From NCBI RefSeq assembly GCF_000949865.1, contig NZ_JWJH01000014.1, forward strand, positions 1 through 64,000: a stretch of 64,000 nucleotides of DNA, given 5' to 3'. Under the pieces are notes generated by a model. That model was not told the origin of the DNA and ran no database searches. It saw nothing but the letters and a program-made list of their open reading frames with translations. Both the position numbers and the translations under genes were made by a program. The stretch is from Rhizobium nepotum 39/7 (GTDB taxonomy: Bacteria; Pseudomonadota; Alphaproteobacteria; Rhizobiales; Rhizobiaceae). Of this stretch, positions 19,344 through 29,088 are shown piece by piece. Each line of letters opens with the position of its first letter. Positions within the stretch are counted from its first letter, which is position 1.

Positions 19344-20348
19344 TCAGATGTCGAACTGATAGGATTTCGGCACGAAACGATAACCCGTATCCAGCTTTTC
19401 CGCATAACCGACAGCCGGGAAAGGCATGTGATAACCGAGGAAGGGCAGCCGGTCCGTGGCGATCATGTCGTAGACCTTCTTGCGGGCTGCGGCGGCTGCC
19501 GCCTTGTCCATGTCGAACTTGACCTCCCAGTCCGGCCTTTGCAGCGACAGGACGAAATGGTTGGCAGTATCTGCCGTCAGGATCAGCTGTTTTCCTTCCG
19601 ATTCGACGCGGAAGATCATGTGTCCGGGCGAATGGCCGAATGCCGCAATGCCGGTAATGCCGGAAACCACATCTGCGCCGTCACCGATGAAGGTCGCCTT
19701 TTCCGCCAGCGGCTTGACGTTGGCGACGACGCCCTTGTGGCCGCCTTCGGCAGGCGTGCCAACCCGCTTTGCGTCCGTCCAGAAATCATATTCCGTCTGG
19801 CCGAAGACATAACGCGCCTTGGAGAAAGCCGGTGCGCCCTTCTCCATCAGCCCGCCTATATGGTCGCCGTGCATGTGGGTCAGCACCACCACGGTCACAT
19901 CCTCCGGCGTGTAACCGGCGGCCGCCATGCCTTCGATCAGGCGGCCATTGCCGGCGTCACGACCGGCCTCGCCGAAACCGGTGTCGAACAGCACGAGGTC
20001 CGTGCCGGTATTGACGAGGACCGGCGAGAAGGAATTGACGAACTGCTCCTTCGGCAGGAAATTGTCTTCCAGCAGTTTGCCGACGGTCTCAGCCGACTGG
20101 TCGGTGCCGAAGGTCTCGCCCGGATTGGGCGCGGCGCGCGCGCCGTCCTTCACGACAAGCACTTCGAAATTACCGAGCTTGAAGCGGTTAGTTTCAGGCG
20201 GCATGGCGTGTGTGATCTCCATGGAAGTTTGCGGCTGGTTCGTCTGCGCCGTTGCGGTGCGTGCCATCAAAAGCGGCGCGCCGAGAACGCTTGCTCCCGC
20301 CACACCGATAAGGCCGCGTCTGCTCATGCCCAATGATTGAGTCATCAT
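19344..20348 (-). CDS. MBL-fold metallo-hydrolase with Tat signal
   Basis: From ATG 20348 (334 aa, GGGAGA upstream) the protein opens with a twin-arginine-type signal, GMSRRGLIGVAGASVLGAPL ending in TATAQ, so it is predicted to be exported folded. The metallo-beta-lactamase fold is clear: LVLFDTGFG, the zinc motif VLTHMHGDHIGG, then His in AFGHSPGHM, Asp in ILTADTANH and His in LGYHMPFP. Such proteins include lactonases, esterases and hydrolases, and the sequence does not point to one substrate. It is monocistronic and divergent from the MFS gene, with about 190 bases between them. Confidence 0.9.
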   Translation of the reverse strand: MMTQSLGMSRRGLIGVAGASVLGAPLLMARTATAQTNQPQTSMEITHAMPPETNRFKLGNFEVLVVKDGARAAPNPGETFGTDQSAETVGKLLEDNFLPKEQFVNSFSPVLVNTGTDLVLFDTGFGEAGRDAGNGRLIEGMAAAGYTPEDVTVVVLTHMHGDHIGGLMEKGAPAFSKARYVFGQTEYDFWTDAKRVGTPAEGGHKGVVANVKPLAEKATFIGDGADVVSGITGIAAFGHSPGHMIFRVESEGKQLILTADTANHFVLSLQRPDWEVKFDMDKAAAAAARKKVYDMIATDRLPFLGYHMPFPAVGYAEKLDTGYRFVPKSYQFDI

Positions 20349-20537
20349 TTTTCTCCCGATTATCGCCAAAGTCACTTTGCCCAACGGACAATAGAGCGAG
20401 AAAGTTGCAAGGAAACCACCCTCACGCAGGTTTGATCGGAACGTCAGAAATCGATAATTAACGTGTTGGCAAGCCGGCCCATCAGGCGTAGGAGAAATGC
20501 GACATCATTGTCGCAGCGGAAAGCCGCAGGCAGCCTC

Positions 20538-21935
20538 ATGAACCGCATCATTCCCCTGATCCTGGCAGTCGCTCTCTTCATGGAGCAGATGGACTCCACC
20601 GTCATCGCCACATCGCTTCCGGCGATTGCGGCAGACCTCCATGTCGGCCCGATCACGCTCAAGCTCGCGCTGACGGCCTATATGGTGGCATTGGCGATCT
20701 TCATTCCTGTCAGCGGCTGGATGGCCGACAAATACGGCGCGAAGAAAATCTTCCGTATCGCCATCGGCGTCTTCGTGGTGGGCTCGCTCTGCTGCGCGGC
20801 CTCGTCGTCGGTGTTCGAATTCGTGCTCTCGCGTTTCCTGCAAGGCATGGGCGGCGCGATGATGACGCCCGTCGGCCGTCTCGTCCTTTTGCGCACGACC
20901 AAACGCAGCGAACTCGTTTCCGCCATGGCGCTGTTGACGATACCGGGGCTCGTGGGGCCGCTCACCGGCCCGCCAATCGGCGGTTTCATCACCACCTATT
21001 TTTCATGGCACTGGATCTTCCTCATCAACGTGCCGATCGGCATCATCGGCATCTGGCTGTCGACGATCTTCCTGCCGGAAATCGAAACCACCAATCCGCC
21101 GCCAATGGACGGCAAGGGGTTCGTACTGTTCGGCATTGCCGCCTCGGGTGTGGTCTTTGGCGTTTCGGTCGTCAGCCTTCCGGCATTGCCGCCCGCCATC
21201 GGCATCGCGTCGACGGTTATCGGCTTCGTCAGCGGCTTTCTTTATCTGCGCCACGCAGCACACCACCCCGCCCCCACTCTGGATTTCCGGATTTTCCGCA
21301 ATGCGACGTTCCGGGCGGCTTCCGTCGGCGGCACGGTCTTCCGCATCTCGACAGGGGCGATACCTTTCCTGATGCCCTTGATGTTGCAGATCGGTTTCGG
21401 GCTTAATCCGTTTCAATCAGGCATGATCACCTTTGCGGGCGCGATCGGCGCCATCACCACCAAATTCATGGCCAAGCGGGTGTTTGCGGCAACGGGGTTC
21501 AAATCGACGCTGATCGGGGCCGGCGTCGTCGGCGCTTTCACGACCCTCGCCAACAGCTTCTTCACGCCTGAAACGCCCTACCCGCTTATCATGATCTTTC
21601 TGGTCACCGCAGGGTTTGCCCGCTCGTTCTTCTTTACCGGATCGAACGCGCTCAGCTATTCCGACATCGAGGACAGCCAGGCAAGCCAGGCGACCTCCAT
21701 GGCGTCCGTGCTGCAACAAATCAGCCTTGCGCTCGGCGTGGCTTTCGCCGCTTCCATTCTGGAAGTCAGCAGCATGATGTCCGGCACGCATCTCCAGCTT
21801 GCCGATTTCCACATCGCCTTCGCCATCGTGGCGCTCATTTCGCTGTTCGCCATCGTGCCGATCATCCGCATGGACGCACAAGCAGGCGCGGCTGTCTCCG
21901 GCCACCGCGGCAAGGTCTCGCAACCGGCGGAATGA
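20538..21935 (+). CDS. MFS transporter, DHA2-type drug/efflux family
   Basis: From ATG 20538 (465 aa, AGG upstream) the protein starts directly with a membrane helix, MNRIIPLILAVALFMEQMDSTVIATSLPAIA, whose D-x-T-V-x-x-x-x-L-P-x-I pattern is typical of DHA2 multidrug efflux pumps. Motif A is WMADKYGAKKIFRIA. Motif C is seen in LVGPLTGPPIGGFI, followed by the WHWIFLINVPIG motif. About 14 membrane segments are expected for the family. Probable role: proton-driven export of hydrophobic compounds. No dedicated regulator gene is adjacent. Confidence 0.9.
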   Translation: MNRIIPLILAVALFMEQMDSTVIATSLPAIAADLHVGPITLKLALTAYMVALAIFIPVSGWMADKYGAKKIFRIAIGVFVVGSLCCAASSSVFEFVLSRFLQGMGGAMMTPVGRLVLLRTTKRSELVSAMALLTIPGLVGPLTGPPIGGFITTYFSWHWIFLINVPIGIIGIWLSTIFLPEIETTNPPPMDGKGFVLFGIAASGVVFGVSVVSLPALPPAIGIASTVIGFVSGFLYLRHAAHHPAPTLDFRIFRNATFRAASVGGTVFRISTGAIPFLMPLMLQIGFGLNPFQSGMITFAGAIGAITTKFMAKRVFAATGFKSTLIGAGVVGAFTTLANSFFTPETPYPLIMIFLVTAGFARSFFFTGSNALSYSDIEDSQASQATSMASVLQQISLALGVAFAASILEVSSMMSGTHLQLADFHIAFAIVALISLFAIVPIIRMDAQAGAAVSGHRGKVSQPAE

Positions 21936-21940
21936 CAAAA

Positions 21941-21970
21941 GCGCCGTGCATCCTTCGGGACACACGGCGC
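21941..21970. terminator. Bidirectional hairpin between MFS and rlmE
   Basis: GCGCCGTG and CACGGCGC form an 8-bp GC-rich stem between two convergent genes. On the minus strand it is followed by CTTTTGTC, so it could end either transcript. Confidence 0.6.
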
Positions 21971-22033
21971 TCCAACTCTTTGAACTGCACATCGTTACAG
22001 ACGAAAATCGAATATGATTATCTGTCCGATGCG

Positions 22034-22774
22034 TTAGTCTTCGTCCGCCTCATCCACGTGCATAACGGACTGCGTCGCGGCCGTCCGGCCCTTGAAGTGC
22101 TTGGCAAGCAGGAACATTTCGACCGATTCAGACCGTGACGACGCCGGCTTGATGTGCAGGACCTGCTTGAAGTTCTTCTTCAGCATGTCGAGCAACGCTT
22201 TTTCCGTACCGCCCTGGAAGGTCTTGGCAAGGAAATGGCCGCCTTCCGCCAGCACCTGAACCGCGAAATCGGCTGCGACTTCGCAAAGATGCATGGTGCG
22301 AATGTGGTCGGTCTTCTGATGGCCCGTGGTTGGCGCCGCCATGTCCGACAGCACCAGATCCGGCGTGCCGCCAACGGCTTCCATCAGCTTGTCCGGCGCG
22401 GTCGGATCGAGGAAGTCGAGTTGCAGGATCTTGACGCCGGGGATGGGATCGATTTCGAGAAAATCGATGGCCGCGACGCGGATATCGTCCTCGGTGGAAT
22501 CAGTCACCTTCGAAGCGATCTGCGACCAGCTTCCGGGTGCCGCACCAAGGTCGATGATGCGGGTGGCCCCCTTCAGGATCTGATGCTTGTCGTTGATTTC
22601 CAGAAGCTTGAAGGCGGCGCGGGCGCGATAGCCTTCCAGCTTGGCGCGCTGCACATAGGGGTCGTTGATATGACGCTCAAGCCAACGGCGCGATGAGGCC
22701 TTGAGCTTGGTCTTCCTGACCTTCTGACCGATCTTTCGGCCGGTGCGATTGGTGCTTGTGGGCGCCTTGCTCAT
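22034..22774 (-). CDS. rlmE: 23S rRNA (uridine-2'-O-)-methyltransferase RlmE
   Basis: This 246-aa RrmJ/FtsJ-family enzyme methylates U2552 of 23S rRNA. Visible are [22 protein letters not shown], the first K of the K-D-K-E tetrad in [11 protein letters not shown], the SAM motif [16 protein letters not shown], the D in [13 protein letters not shown], the second K in FLAKTFQGG and the E in [15 protein letters not shown]. An N-terminal basic stretch and an acidic end (VDEADED) extend it beyond the 209-aa E. coli protein. Its ATG overlaps the ppx stop by four bases (ATGA), indicating translational coupling. Confidence 0.95.
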   Translation of the reverse strand: MSKAPTSTNRTGRKIGQKVRKTKLKASSRRWLERHINDPYVQRAKLEGYRARAAFKLLEINDKHQILKGATRIIDLGAAPGSWSQIASKVTDSTEDDIRVAAIDFLEIDPIPGVKILQLDFLDPTAPDKLMEAVGGTPDLVLSDMAAPTTGHQKTDHIRTMHLCEVAADFAVQVLAEGGHFLAKTFQGGTEKALLDMLKKNFKQVLHIKPASSRSESVEMFLLAKHFKGRTAATQSVMHVDEADED

Positions 22775-24363
22775 GTCAAACCTTCCGTTCTGTCCTGCCG
22801 TGCCATCTGCATGCGCCTTATCCGGTTACGCCGCCATGCGCCGTCATCCGCCATCATATCCGTCAACAGCCCTTCGCGCAGACCGCGATCGGCGACGCGC
22901 ATGCGCCGCGCCGGCCAACGACGGCGAATGGCCTCGAGGATGGCGCAGCCGGCCAGAACCAGATCGGCCCTGTCAGGGCCAATGCAGGCATTGGCGGCGC
23001 GGCCGGCGAAATCCCAGGCCAGAAGCTTGTCCTGCATGGCCGTCACCTCGGCATCGGAAAGCCAGAGGCCATCTACCTTGCGGCGATCGTATCGCGGCAG
23101 ATCGAGATGAACGCCCGCAAGCGTCGTCACCGTGCCCGAGGTTCCTATCAGGTGAAAATCCTCGTGATGGGCAAGCGGCGCCAGTGGCGGGCAATGGAAA
23201 GCGTCGAGCAGTCCTTCGACTTCCCGCACCATGGCCGCGAAAACATCCGGCGTCACATCGCGGCCGCCATGGCGTTCCGAGAGCGTGACGACGCCGACAG
23301 GAAGCGACGTCCAGTGGGTGATGTGGTTGGCGAGCCGGTTGGACCGGTTTTCACCGACCTTGATGACGGCAATTTCGGACGATCCGCCGCCGATATCGAA
23401 CAGCACCACGGAGCGTGCTTCGCGCCCTACCAGAGAAGCGCAACCAGACACGGCAAGGCGGGCTTCCGTCTCGCGGCTGATGATCTCAAGCTTGAGCCCG
23501 GTTTCCCGGGTAACCCGCTCCAGAAACTCCTCGCCATTGGATGCAGCCCGGCAGGCTTCGGTGGCGATGAGCCGCATGCGCCTGATCGGGCGGCCAGCAA
23601 GTTTCGAGGAGCAGACCTTGAGAGCCTCCACCGCGCGATCCATCGCTTCGTCGGAAAGACGGCCGGTCGACACCAGCCCCTCGCCCAGCCGGACAATGCG
23701 CGAAAAGGCGTCGACGACCCGGAACTGGCCGGGCCGTGTCGGCTGCGCGATCAGCAGGCGGCAATTATTGGTGCCGAGATCGAGCGCCGCATACATATCC
23801 GTCGGCGACTCGGGGCCATGCTCTTGCTGGCGGGCGCCGTGACGGGCGGAAATTTCAGTTTGCTGCCGGTGCTGGTCCTGAGACGCGCCATTGGCGCGAC
23901 CGTTCTGCTTGCCGACATGTCGGGGCGCATGGGACGGAACCAGCGGACGGCCCTGCGGGTCGCGGCTGCGCGGATCGCGGTGAGCCCGCTTGCGGTTGCG
24001 CGATTTTCGGACGCCACCGAGCGGCACCAGGGACGGATTTGTGGGGTCCGCTGCGGTTGTTGAAGCCTCGCCCGGCTCGATGCTGGCGGGCGGCGTCTGC
24101 TGGGAGGTGCCTTTGCCACGGGAACGCCTGCGGCGCTTTCTTTTACGCGGCTCGGCATCCGGCTCGAGAGCCGATACATAGGGGGAACCGGCCGGAACAT
24201 CTGCGGCAACATCATGCGACAGCACAGCAACGTCACGGGGTTTACCGTCACGCCTGTTTTTCTTGCCACGACGGGATCGCTTCGCTTTCCCTTTGTTTGC
24301 CACCGACGCCCCTTGGTCCGACGGCTTTGGGCCGTTTCCGGGGTCGATCACTGTCTTGTCCAT
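22771..24363 (-). CDS. Ppx/GppA family phosphatase with long basic N-terminal extension
   Basis: The C-terminal 340 residues form an actin/Hsp70-fold Ppx/GppA domain: [18 protein letters not shown] (phosphate 1 loop), [34 protein letters not shown], and the phosphate 2 loop [14 protein letters not shown], with [14 protein letters not shown] further on. Family members hydrolyse polyphosphate or (p)ppGpp. The first 190 residues are unusual: low-complexity and strongly basic ([41 protein letters not shown]). The start is uncertain; ATG 24363 (530 aa) is used and ATG 24405 is possible. It is coupled to rlmE by a four-base overlap. Confidence 0.88.
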   Translation of the reverse strand: MDKTVIDPGNGPKPSDQGASVANKGKAKRSRRGKKNRRDGKPRDVAVLSHDVAADVPAGSPYVSALEPDAEPRKRKRRRRSRGKGTSQQTPPASIEPGEASTTAADPTNPSLVPLGGVRKSRNRKRAHRDPRSRDPQGRPLVPSHAPRHVGKQNGRANGASQDQHRQQTEISARHGARQQEHGPESPTDMYAALDLGTNNCRLLIAQPTRPGQFRVVDAFSRIVRLGEGLVSTGRLSDEAMDRAVEALKVCSSKLAGRPIRRMRLIATEACRAASNGEEFLERVTRETGLKLEIISRETEARLAVSGCASLVGREARSVVLFDIGGGSSEIAVIKVGENRSNRLANHITHWTSLPVGVVTLSERHGGRDVTPDVFAAMVREVEGLLDAFHCPPLAPLAHHEDFHLIGTSGTVTTLAGVHLDLPRYDRRKVDGLWLSDAEVTAMQDKLLAWDFAGRAANACIGPDRADLVLAGCAILEAIRRRWPARRMRVADRGLREGLLTDMMADDGAWRRNRIRRMQMARQDRTEGLT

Positions 24364-24574
24364 TTCGCCGCGCACAAGCGTAGACGCTATGCTGCTGGCT
24401 TTCATAAGGTTTCGTTGGGTGGACAATACCAGCGCAAGCGATTTTAGCCAAATGGTTTTTGGGAGCCTGGAAACGGCAGGGTGCGGGTGCCGTAAAAGGC
24501 CTACGCGCGGACAAACCCGGATCGGGGTCTGAAATCACTGCAATGATTTTCGGGGGTTTTCGGAAAATTGGAGA

Positions 24575-24651
24575 TGGTACGGTTGGGGGGTCTCGAACCT
24601 CCGACCTCAGGTGCCACAAACCTGCGCTCTAACCAACTGAGCTACAACCGC
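24575..24651 (-). tRNA. tRNA-His (GTG)
   Basis: A complete 77-base cloverleaf including encoded CCA. The acceptor 5' strand GCGGTTG pairs with CAACCGT, leaving a G1-U72 wobble and A73. The D arm begins GCTCAGTTGG, the anticodon loop is TTGTGGC in a CAGGT/ACCTG stem, and the T arm contains GGTTCGAGACC. The base before G1 is T, so no G-1 is encoded. That matches the known alphaproteobacterial exception in tRNA-His identity. Confidence 0.97.
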
Positions 24652-25022
24652 ACATCAAACGCCGAACCGGCGCTACGGGGGGTGACATAAAAGGTGTTAT
24701 CGCCATTTGCAAGTCCCCCGGTGAATTTTGCGAAAAAAGGCTTGGAAAGGCAAGCCGCTTTCGTTGCGCCAGGGTTGGCGAAAGTCGGCGGCCGGCCACG
24801 CCGCCTGCAATCGGGGGCGGACCGGAACGGGGCCAGAACGGGTGCGGCCGGGCCTGTTCATGTTAACTCTATTTGGCGATTCATTCCGGCGGCGGTGGAC
24901 CCCGCCGCCCTGTGAAGTTATTTAAAATTCTGTTAACGTGGTGCCTGCGCGGGTTTACGTTTCAGCTTCATGAGGAAGCAGAAAGCCTCGCAAGGTCCGG
25001 TAGTGCCAAAATAGGTTTCGAC
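24652..25022 (+). other. 371-bp leader region of the sensor kinase gene
   Basis: No gene is convincing here. The stretch separates tRNA-His (minus strand) from the kinase gene (plus strand). It carries a full CtrA box (24922-24937) and an extra TTAAC half-site at 24863. Short frames that open here overlap the kinase in other frames and lack coding character. Confidence 0.6.
24922..24937 (+). promoter_or_regulatory. CtrA box, TTAA-N7-TTAAC
   Basis: The sequence TTAA, seven bases (AATTCTG), TTAAC matches the full CtrA consensus exactly. It lies 86 bases before the kinase start. An additional TTAAC half-site occurs 59 bases further upstream. Confidence 0.7.
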
Positions 25023-28000
25023 ATGCCCGCCGTCCAATATCCCTTTATCGACATAGCAGTACATGAACGGGTGCGTGAAGGTTTCGGACGCGGCGAGGCG
25101 ATGGCTTTGTTCTCGCTTGACCTTCGGAACGCGCTTTGGGCCAATGGACGAGGTGCGGCGCTGTTCGGCACGCCGATGGTCTATGATTTTCTGGAACAGG
25201 GCCCCAAACGGCAGGACGTGACCTTCCGACAGCTGGCAACGACGGCGACGCGGCTTTCCAGGACCGGCGACAGCCTGCCGTTTACCATTCGCGTCAATGC
25301 GGGTTTTCGCAGCCTTGCCGTTACCGCCAAAGCGGAAATCATCGAGGCCGAACCTGGCCAGCCCGCCATTCTGTTTTCCGCCCTTACCGATCAGACAGCG
25401 CCCGATACGGCAGAATGCGCCCGGCGCATGATCGAGGGGTTCGACGATCCCGACATCCATATCGCGGTTATCAATGGTGAAAACGAGATCATCGCCGCCT
25501 CGGCCAAGTTTGCGTCGCTCGGTATAACGCCGCATACGGCAAAGACGCTGGTGAGGATGGCCGCCGGGCAATCCGGCCATCTCGTCAAACGGCCCGTGCC
25601 GACCGGCAAGGGTTACATGCCCGCCGCCGCCGGCCAGATCACCACATCGCCAGAACTCAACCTGCTCTTCGTGGTCGAAACCGCGCTCGGGACACTCGAT
25701 CCCGTTAACGGCTTTGCCGAAGACAAGCCGCAGGAAACCCCCGCCGCCCCCCAACCGGTTTTGCCGGTTGCCGAGACCGCGCCTGTTGCCGCAGCGGTTG
25801 CCTCGTTCGATTCCGTACTCGACGCCGTCGCCGGTATCGAGGATGTGGAGGACGTGCAGGAACTGCCTGTCGACTCCGAAGACGAAGTGGCGGTGGATCA
25901 GGATCAGGATCAGGATCAGGATCAGGATCAGGATCAGGAAACCATTCCGCCAATGTCGGCAGCAATAGAAGAAACGGATACCCCGGCGGATATCTCCCTG
26001 GAGGATGCCGATAGCGCTGCGAATGCAGCGATGACCGACGATATTGCCGATCTTTTCGAACTGGATGCGGATGAGCTGGAGGTTCCGGCAACCGGTCGGG
26101 CGACTGGCGAGGACCATCCCGAAAATGCCCTGGATGCAGAGAGTGCACCGGCAGAAGATGAAATTGCCGAAACGGTGACGGCGCAGGCCACGACACCGGA
26201 GCAAGAAGATCTGCCGGCGGAAACAGAACCGGCGGAAGGCGCACCATCTTTTGTCTTCAACGCAGGGGGACGCGCGTCCCGTTTCGTCTGGAAGATCGAT
26301 GCGGAGGGGCGCTTCAGCTCGATCTCGCATGAATTCGCGGAGGCGGTGGGCGCGAAAGCGGCAGCTGTCGAGGGCATGCGCTTCGCCGATGTGGCAGCGC
26401 TTTTCAACCTCGACCCGGAAGGCAAGATTCGCGAACTTCTCGGCCGCCGCGACACATGGTCGGGCAAGACGATCTATTGGCCGGTGGAGGGCACCTCCCT
26501 CATGGTGCCAATCGATCTCGCCGCCCTGCCCACCTATACGCGCTCGCGCGAATTTGACGGTTTCCGTGGTTTCGGCATCGTCCGGCTGGCCGATGCCGCT
26601 GAGGATCCCCACGCCACCGGCCTTACCTTCCTGGATGGGGAAGAGGATGCTCAAACCGAAGCCTTGCCACAGCCGGCTGCCGAGGATGAAAGCCATGACT
26701 TGGTGGCGTTTCTCGAGGACGGTGATCACGCGGCCGGTGGCGACGAAAGCCCGGCGGCGGAAGCCCATGTGCCAGAAGATGCGCCGGCCGAAATTTTGGG
26801 CGAAGAACAGCACCACGATTTCAGCCCGCCGGAGTTCGAAGTGCCGGTATTGGCAGCCGCATCCGCGCCGGAACCAGAGGTCGAGCCACCCTATTCCGAC
26901 AAGGTTGTTCATCTGGAAGAGCGTCGCGGGCGTTCCCGCGAGGGCCTGACCGCGGGCGAACAGGCTGCGTTCCGGGAAATTGGCCGGACGCTGGCACCCA
27001 CGGATGCCGTTCCGGACGAAAACCGGAAGACGGAGGAAGAAGCCCGTTCCGCCGCGCGCGCCGAGCAGGGCATCTACGACGATATCGACGCCGGGACACA
27101 AGTGGACCCCGCTGCGGCAGAGGTCGTCGAAACGGCGGAGGACGACGATCTCTTCGCGGACTATGTTCGTGGCGAACGGTCTGCGGCCATTCACAAGCCT
27201 GCGGATGAAAACGCGCTCGAAGAAAAGAAAGACGCCGTAAGCGATGCACAGCCGGTGGCCGATATCGCCGCCGCGATGGTCAGCCCGCCGCTCCGCCCCG
27301 CCCATGCGCTGAGCGCCGAAACGCTGGACCAGATGCCTGTGGCGCTCCTGGTGCATGCTGGCGACAGGCTGATCCACGCCAATCCGGATTTCCTGCGGCT
27401 GACGGGCTACGGCTCTCTCGATGAATTGGAAGAGGTCGGCGGATTGGAAGCACTGCTGCAACGGCAGGAGCTGGAAGATATGCCTGATAACGAGGGCGGC
27501 ATGGTGGTCGTCAGCGCGGAAAACGATATCATTCCGGTCAAGGCACGGCTGCAATCCATCCGCTGGGAAGAAACCACGGCGCTGATGCTGTCGCTGGTCC
27601 CGCTGGAAGAAAAGCAGGCGTCGGTAACGGCGGCCAATGAAAATGCGGCAGCGGCCGAAACGGCGAATGCGGAGGCAAGCAGTGTTTCCGTGCTGCAGGG
27701 CGAAGTCGAGGAACTGCATTCCATTCTGGAAACGGCAACGGATGGCGTGGTGCTTTTGGGAGACGACGGTGAAATCCGCTCGCTCAATCGCTCCGCCAGC
27801 GCGTTGTTCAATTATGACAACGGCGAAATCGCCGGCAAACCCTTCGTCACGCTGTTTGCGCATGAGAGCCAGCGCGCGGTGCTGGACTATCTTTCCGGCC
27901 TTGCCAATAACGGCGTCGCCAGCGTGCTGAACGATGGCCGAGAGGTGATCGGCCGCGAGGCGTCCGGCGGGTTTCTGCCGCTGTTCATGACCATCGGCCG

Positions 28001-28814
28001 GCTCAAATCCTCGCACGGCTATTGCGTGGTCATGCGCGACATTACCCAGTGGAAGCGTACGGAAGAAGAACTGCGCAACGCCAAGCGCTCGGCGGAAACC
28101 GCCAATGCCCACAAGACCGATTTCCTGGCGCGCGTCAGCCACGAAATCCGCACGCCGCTCAACGCCATCATCGGCTTTTCGGACATGATGGCGACCGAAC
28201 GTTTCGGGCCGATCGGCCATCCGCGCTATGTGGAATATGCTAATGACATCGGCCGCTCGGGCCGGCATGTGCTCGACATCGTCAACGATCTCCTCGACAT
28301 CTCCAAGATCGAAGCCGGGCAGATGGATGTGGATTTCATCGCCGTGCCGCTGAACGAGACGGTGGCCGAAGCGGTATCGCTGGTGCAACCACAGGCCAAC
28401 AACCAGCGCGTCATCATCCGCACGGCGCTTTCGCAATCCGTGCCGCAGATCGTCGCCGATCTGCGTTCGATCAAGCAGATCGTGCTGAACATCCTGTCGA
28501 ACGCCATCCGGTTCACGCCGTCGGGCGGCCAAATCGTGGTTTCAACGGCCTATGAGGCCAATGGCAGCGTAGCGCTGCGCATCCGCGACACCGGCATCGG
28601 CATGACGCGGGCGGAGCTGGAACAGGCCATGAAGCCGTTCCGGCAGGTGGCGTCGTCGGGCAAGCGCGTGCGGGGCGACGGCACCGGGCTCGGCCTTCCC
28701 TTGACCAAGGCGATGGTAGACGCCAACCGTGCGAACTTCTCCATCACCTCGACGCCGAATGAGGGAACGCTGGTGGAAATTACCTTTCCGTCGCAGCGGG
28801 TTCTTGCCAACTGA
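25023..28814 (+). CDS. PAS-domain sensor histidine kinase, PdhS/PleC/DivJ type
   Basis: From ATG 25023 the protein has 1263 residues and no membrane helix. An N-terminal sensory region (about 1-230) precedes a very long acidic, disordered linker (about 240-750) with a (DQ)7 repeat and an embedded PAS-like segment (FVWKIDAEGRFSSISHEFAEAVG). A PAS domain follows near 770-860 (LDQMPVALLVHAGDRLIHANPDFLRLTGY), then another (EVEELHSILETATDGVVLLGDDGE). The kinase core is HisKA with ARVSHEIRTPLNAIIGFSDMM (phospho-His) and HATPase_c with N box ILSNAIRFTP, G1 IRDTGIGM and G2 GDGTGLGL. The H-box region resembles DivK-pathway kinases PdhS, PleC and DivJ. Which Rhizobiaceae member it is (PdhS1 is likely) cannot be settled here. 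A CtrA box precedes it. Confidence 0.9.
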   Translation: MPAVQYPFIDIAVHERVREGFGRGEAMALFSLDLRNALWANGRGAALFGTPMVYDFLEQGPKRQDVTFRQLATTATRLSRTGDSLPFTIRVNAGFRSLAVTAKAEIIEAEPGQPAILFSALTDQTAPDTAECARRMIEGFDDPDIHIAVINGENEIIAASAKFASLGITPHTAKTLVRMAAGQSGHLVKRPVPTGKGYMPAAAGQITTSPELNLLFVVETALGTLDPVNGFAEDKPQETPAAPQPVLPVAETAPVAAAVASFDSVLDAVAGIEDVEDVQELPVDSEDEVAVDQDQDQDQDQDQDQETIPPMSAAIEETDTPADISLEDADSAANAAMTDDIADLFELDADELEVPATGRATGEDHPENALDAESAPAEDEIAETVTAQATTPEQEDLPAETEPAEGAPSFVFNAGGRASRFVWKIDAEGRFSSISHEFAEAVGAKAAAVEGMRFADVAALFNLDPEGKIRELLGRRDTWSGKTIYWPVEGTSLMVPIDLAALPTYTRSREFDGFRGFGIVRLADAAEDPHATGLTFLDGEEDAQTEALPQPAAEDESHDLVAFLEDGDHAAGGDESPAAEAHVPEDAPAEILGEEQHHDFSPPEFEVPVLAAASAPEPEVEPPYSDKVVHLEERRGRSREGLTAGEQAAFREIGRTLAPTDAVPDENRKTEEEARSAARAEQGIYDDIDAGTQVDPAAAEVVETAEDDDLFADYVRGERSAAIHKPADENALEEKKDAVSDAQPVADIAAAMVSPPLRPAHALSAETLDQMPVALLVHAGDRLIHANPDFLRLTGYGSLDELEEVGGLEALLQRQELEDMPDNEGGMVVVSAENDIIPVKARLQSIRWEETTALMLSLVPLEEKQASVTAANENAAAAETANAEASSVSVLQGEVEELHSILETATDGVVLLGDDGEIRSLNRSASALFNYDNGEIAGKPFVTLFAHESQRAVLDYLSGLANNGVASVLNDGREVIGREASGGFLPLFMTIGRLKSSHGYCVVMRDITQWKRTEEELRNAKRSAETANAHKTDFLARVSHEIRTPLNAIIGFSDMMATERFGPIGHPRYVEYANDIGRSGRHVLDIVNDLLDISKIEAGQMDVDFIAVPLNETVAEAVSLVQPQANNQRVIIRTALSQSVPQIVADLRSIKQIVLNILSNAIRFTPSGGQIVVSTAYEANGSVALRIRDTGIGMTRAELEQAMKPFRQVASSGKRVRGDGTGLGLPLTKAMVDANRANFSITSTPNEGTLVEITFPSQRVLAN
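25896..25937 (+). repeat. In-frame hexanucleotide tandem repeat (GATCAG)7
   Basis: Seven exact copies of GATCAG encode (Asp-Gln)7 in the acidic linker of the sensor kinase. Because the unit is six bases, copy-number slippage changes linker length without breaking the frame. Confidence 0.95.
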
Positions 28815-28876
28815 GGCCATGCAGGCGTAGCAATGCGGCAGAGGGGTAGACGGTTTTCTAGCACTATCGTCTCCTC

Positions 28877-28994
28877 CCTCATTCCTGTGCTTGTCACAGG
28901 AATCTAGCCAGTCCAAGTCCTTGGGCTGGAAGGACTCCTCTCGCCGCGCAGACGCGCGTCGGCTGGATTCCTGTGACAAGCACAGGAATGAGGG
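28877..28994. repeat. Intergenic palindromic element, copy A
   Basis: The outer arms, about 28 bases each (containing CATTCCTGTGCTTGTCACAG and its complement), are a near-perfect inverted repeat. The centre contains AAGTCCTTGGGCTGGAAGGAC. Its central part is about 80% identical, in opposite orientation, to the element at 40662-40776, while the outer arms differ. It fills most of the gap between the kinase and permease genes. Confidence 0.85.
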
Positions 28995-29088
28995 AAATAT
29001 GCATGCGGTGTCACAGTAAATCTTCGCGTTTTATATTGTGCAGTGACGTGCGTGGCGCCCTCCGTATCTCGCAAGACAGCAGGCTCGC

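Noticed and set aside
25896-25937. Short tandem repeat as a CRISPR array
   Set aside because: The six-base unit has no spacers and lies in frame within a gene, encoding Asp-Gln.
24933-28532. A 1199-codon open frame antisense to the sensor kinase gene
   Set aside because: It runs exactly opposite the kinase, is rich in Arg/His/Gly from complementing GC-rich codons, and has no domains. It is a shadow of the real gene.
28877-28994. Possible insertion sequence end near the permease gene
   Set aside because: There is no transposase or target duplication; the element is a short palindromic repeat of the kind seen again at 40662.
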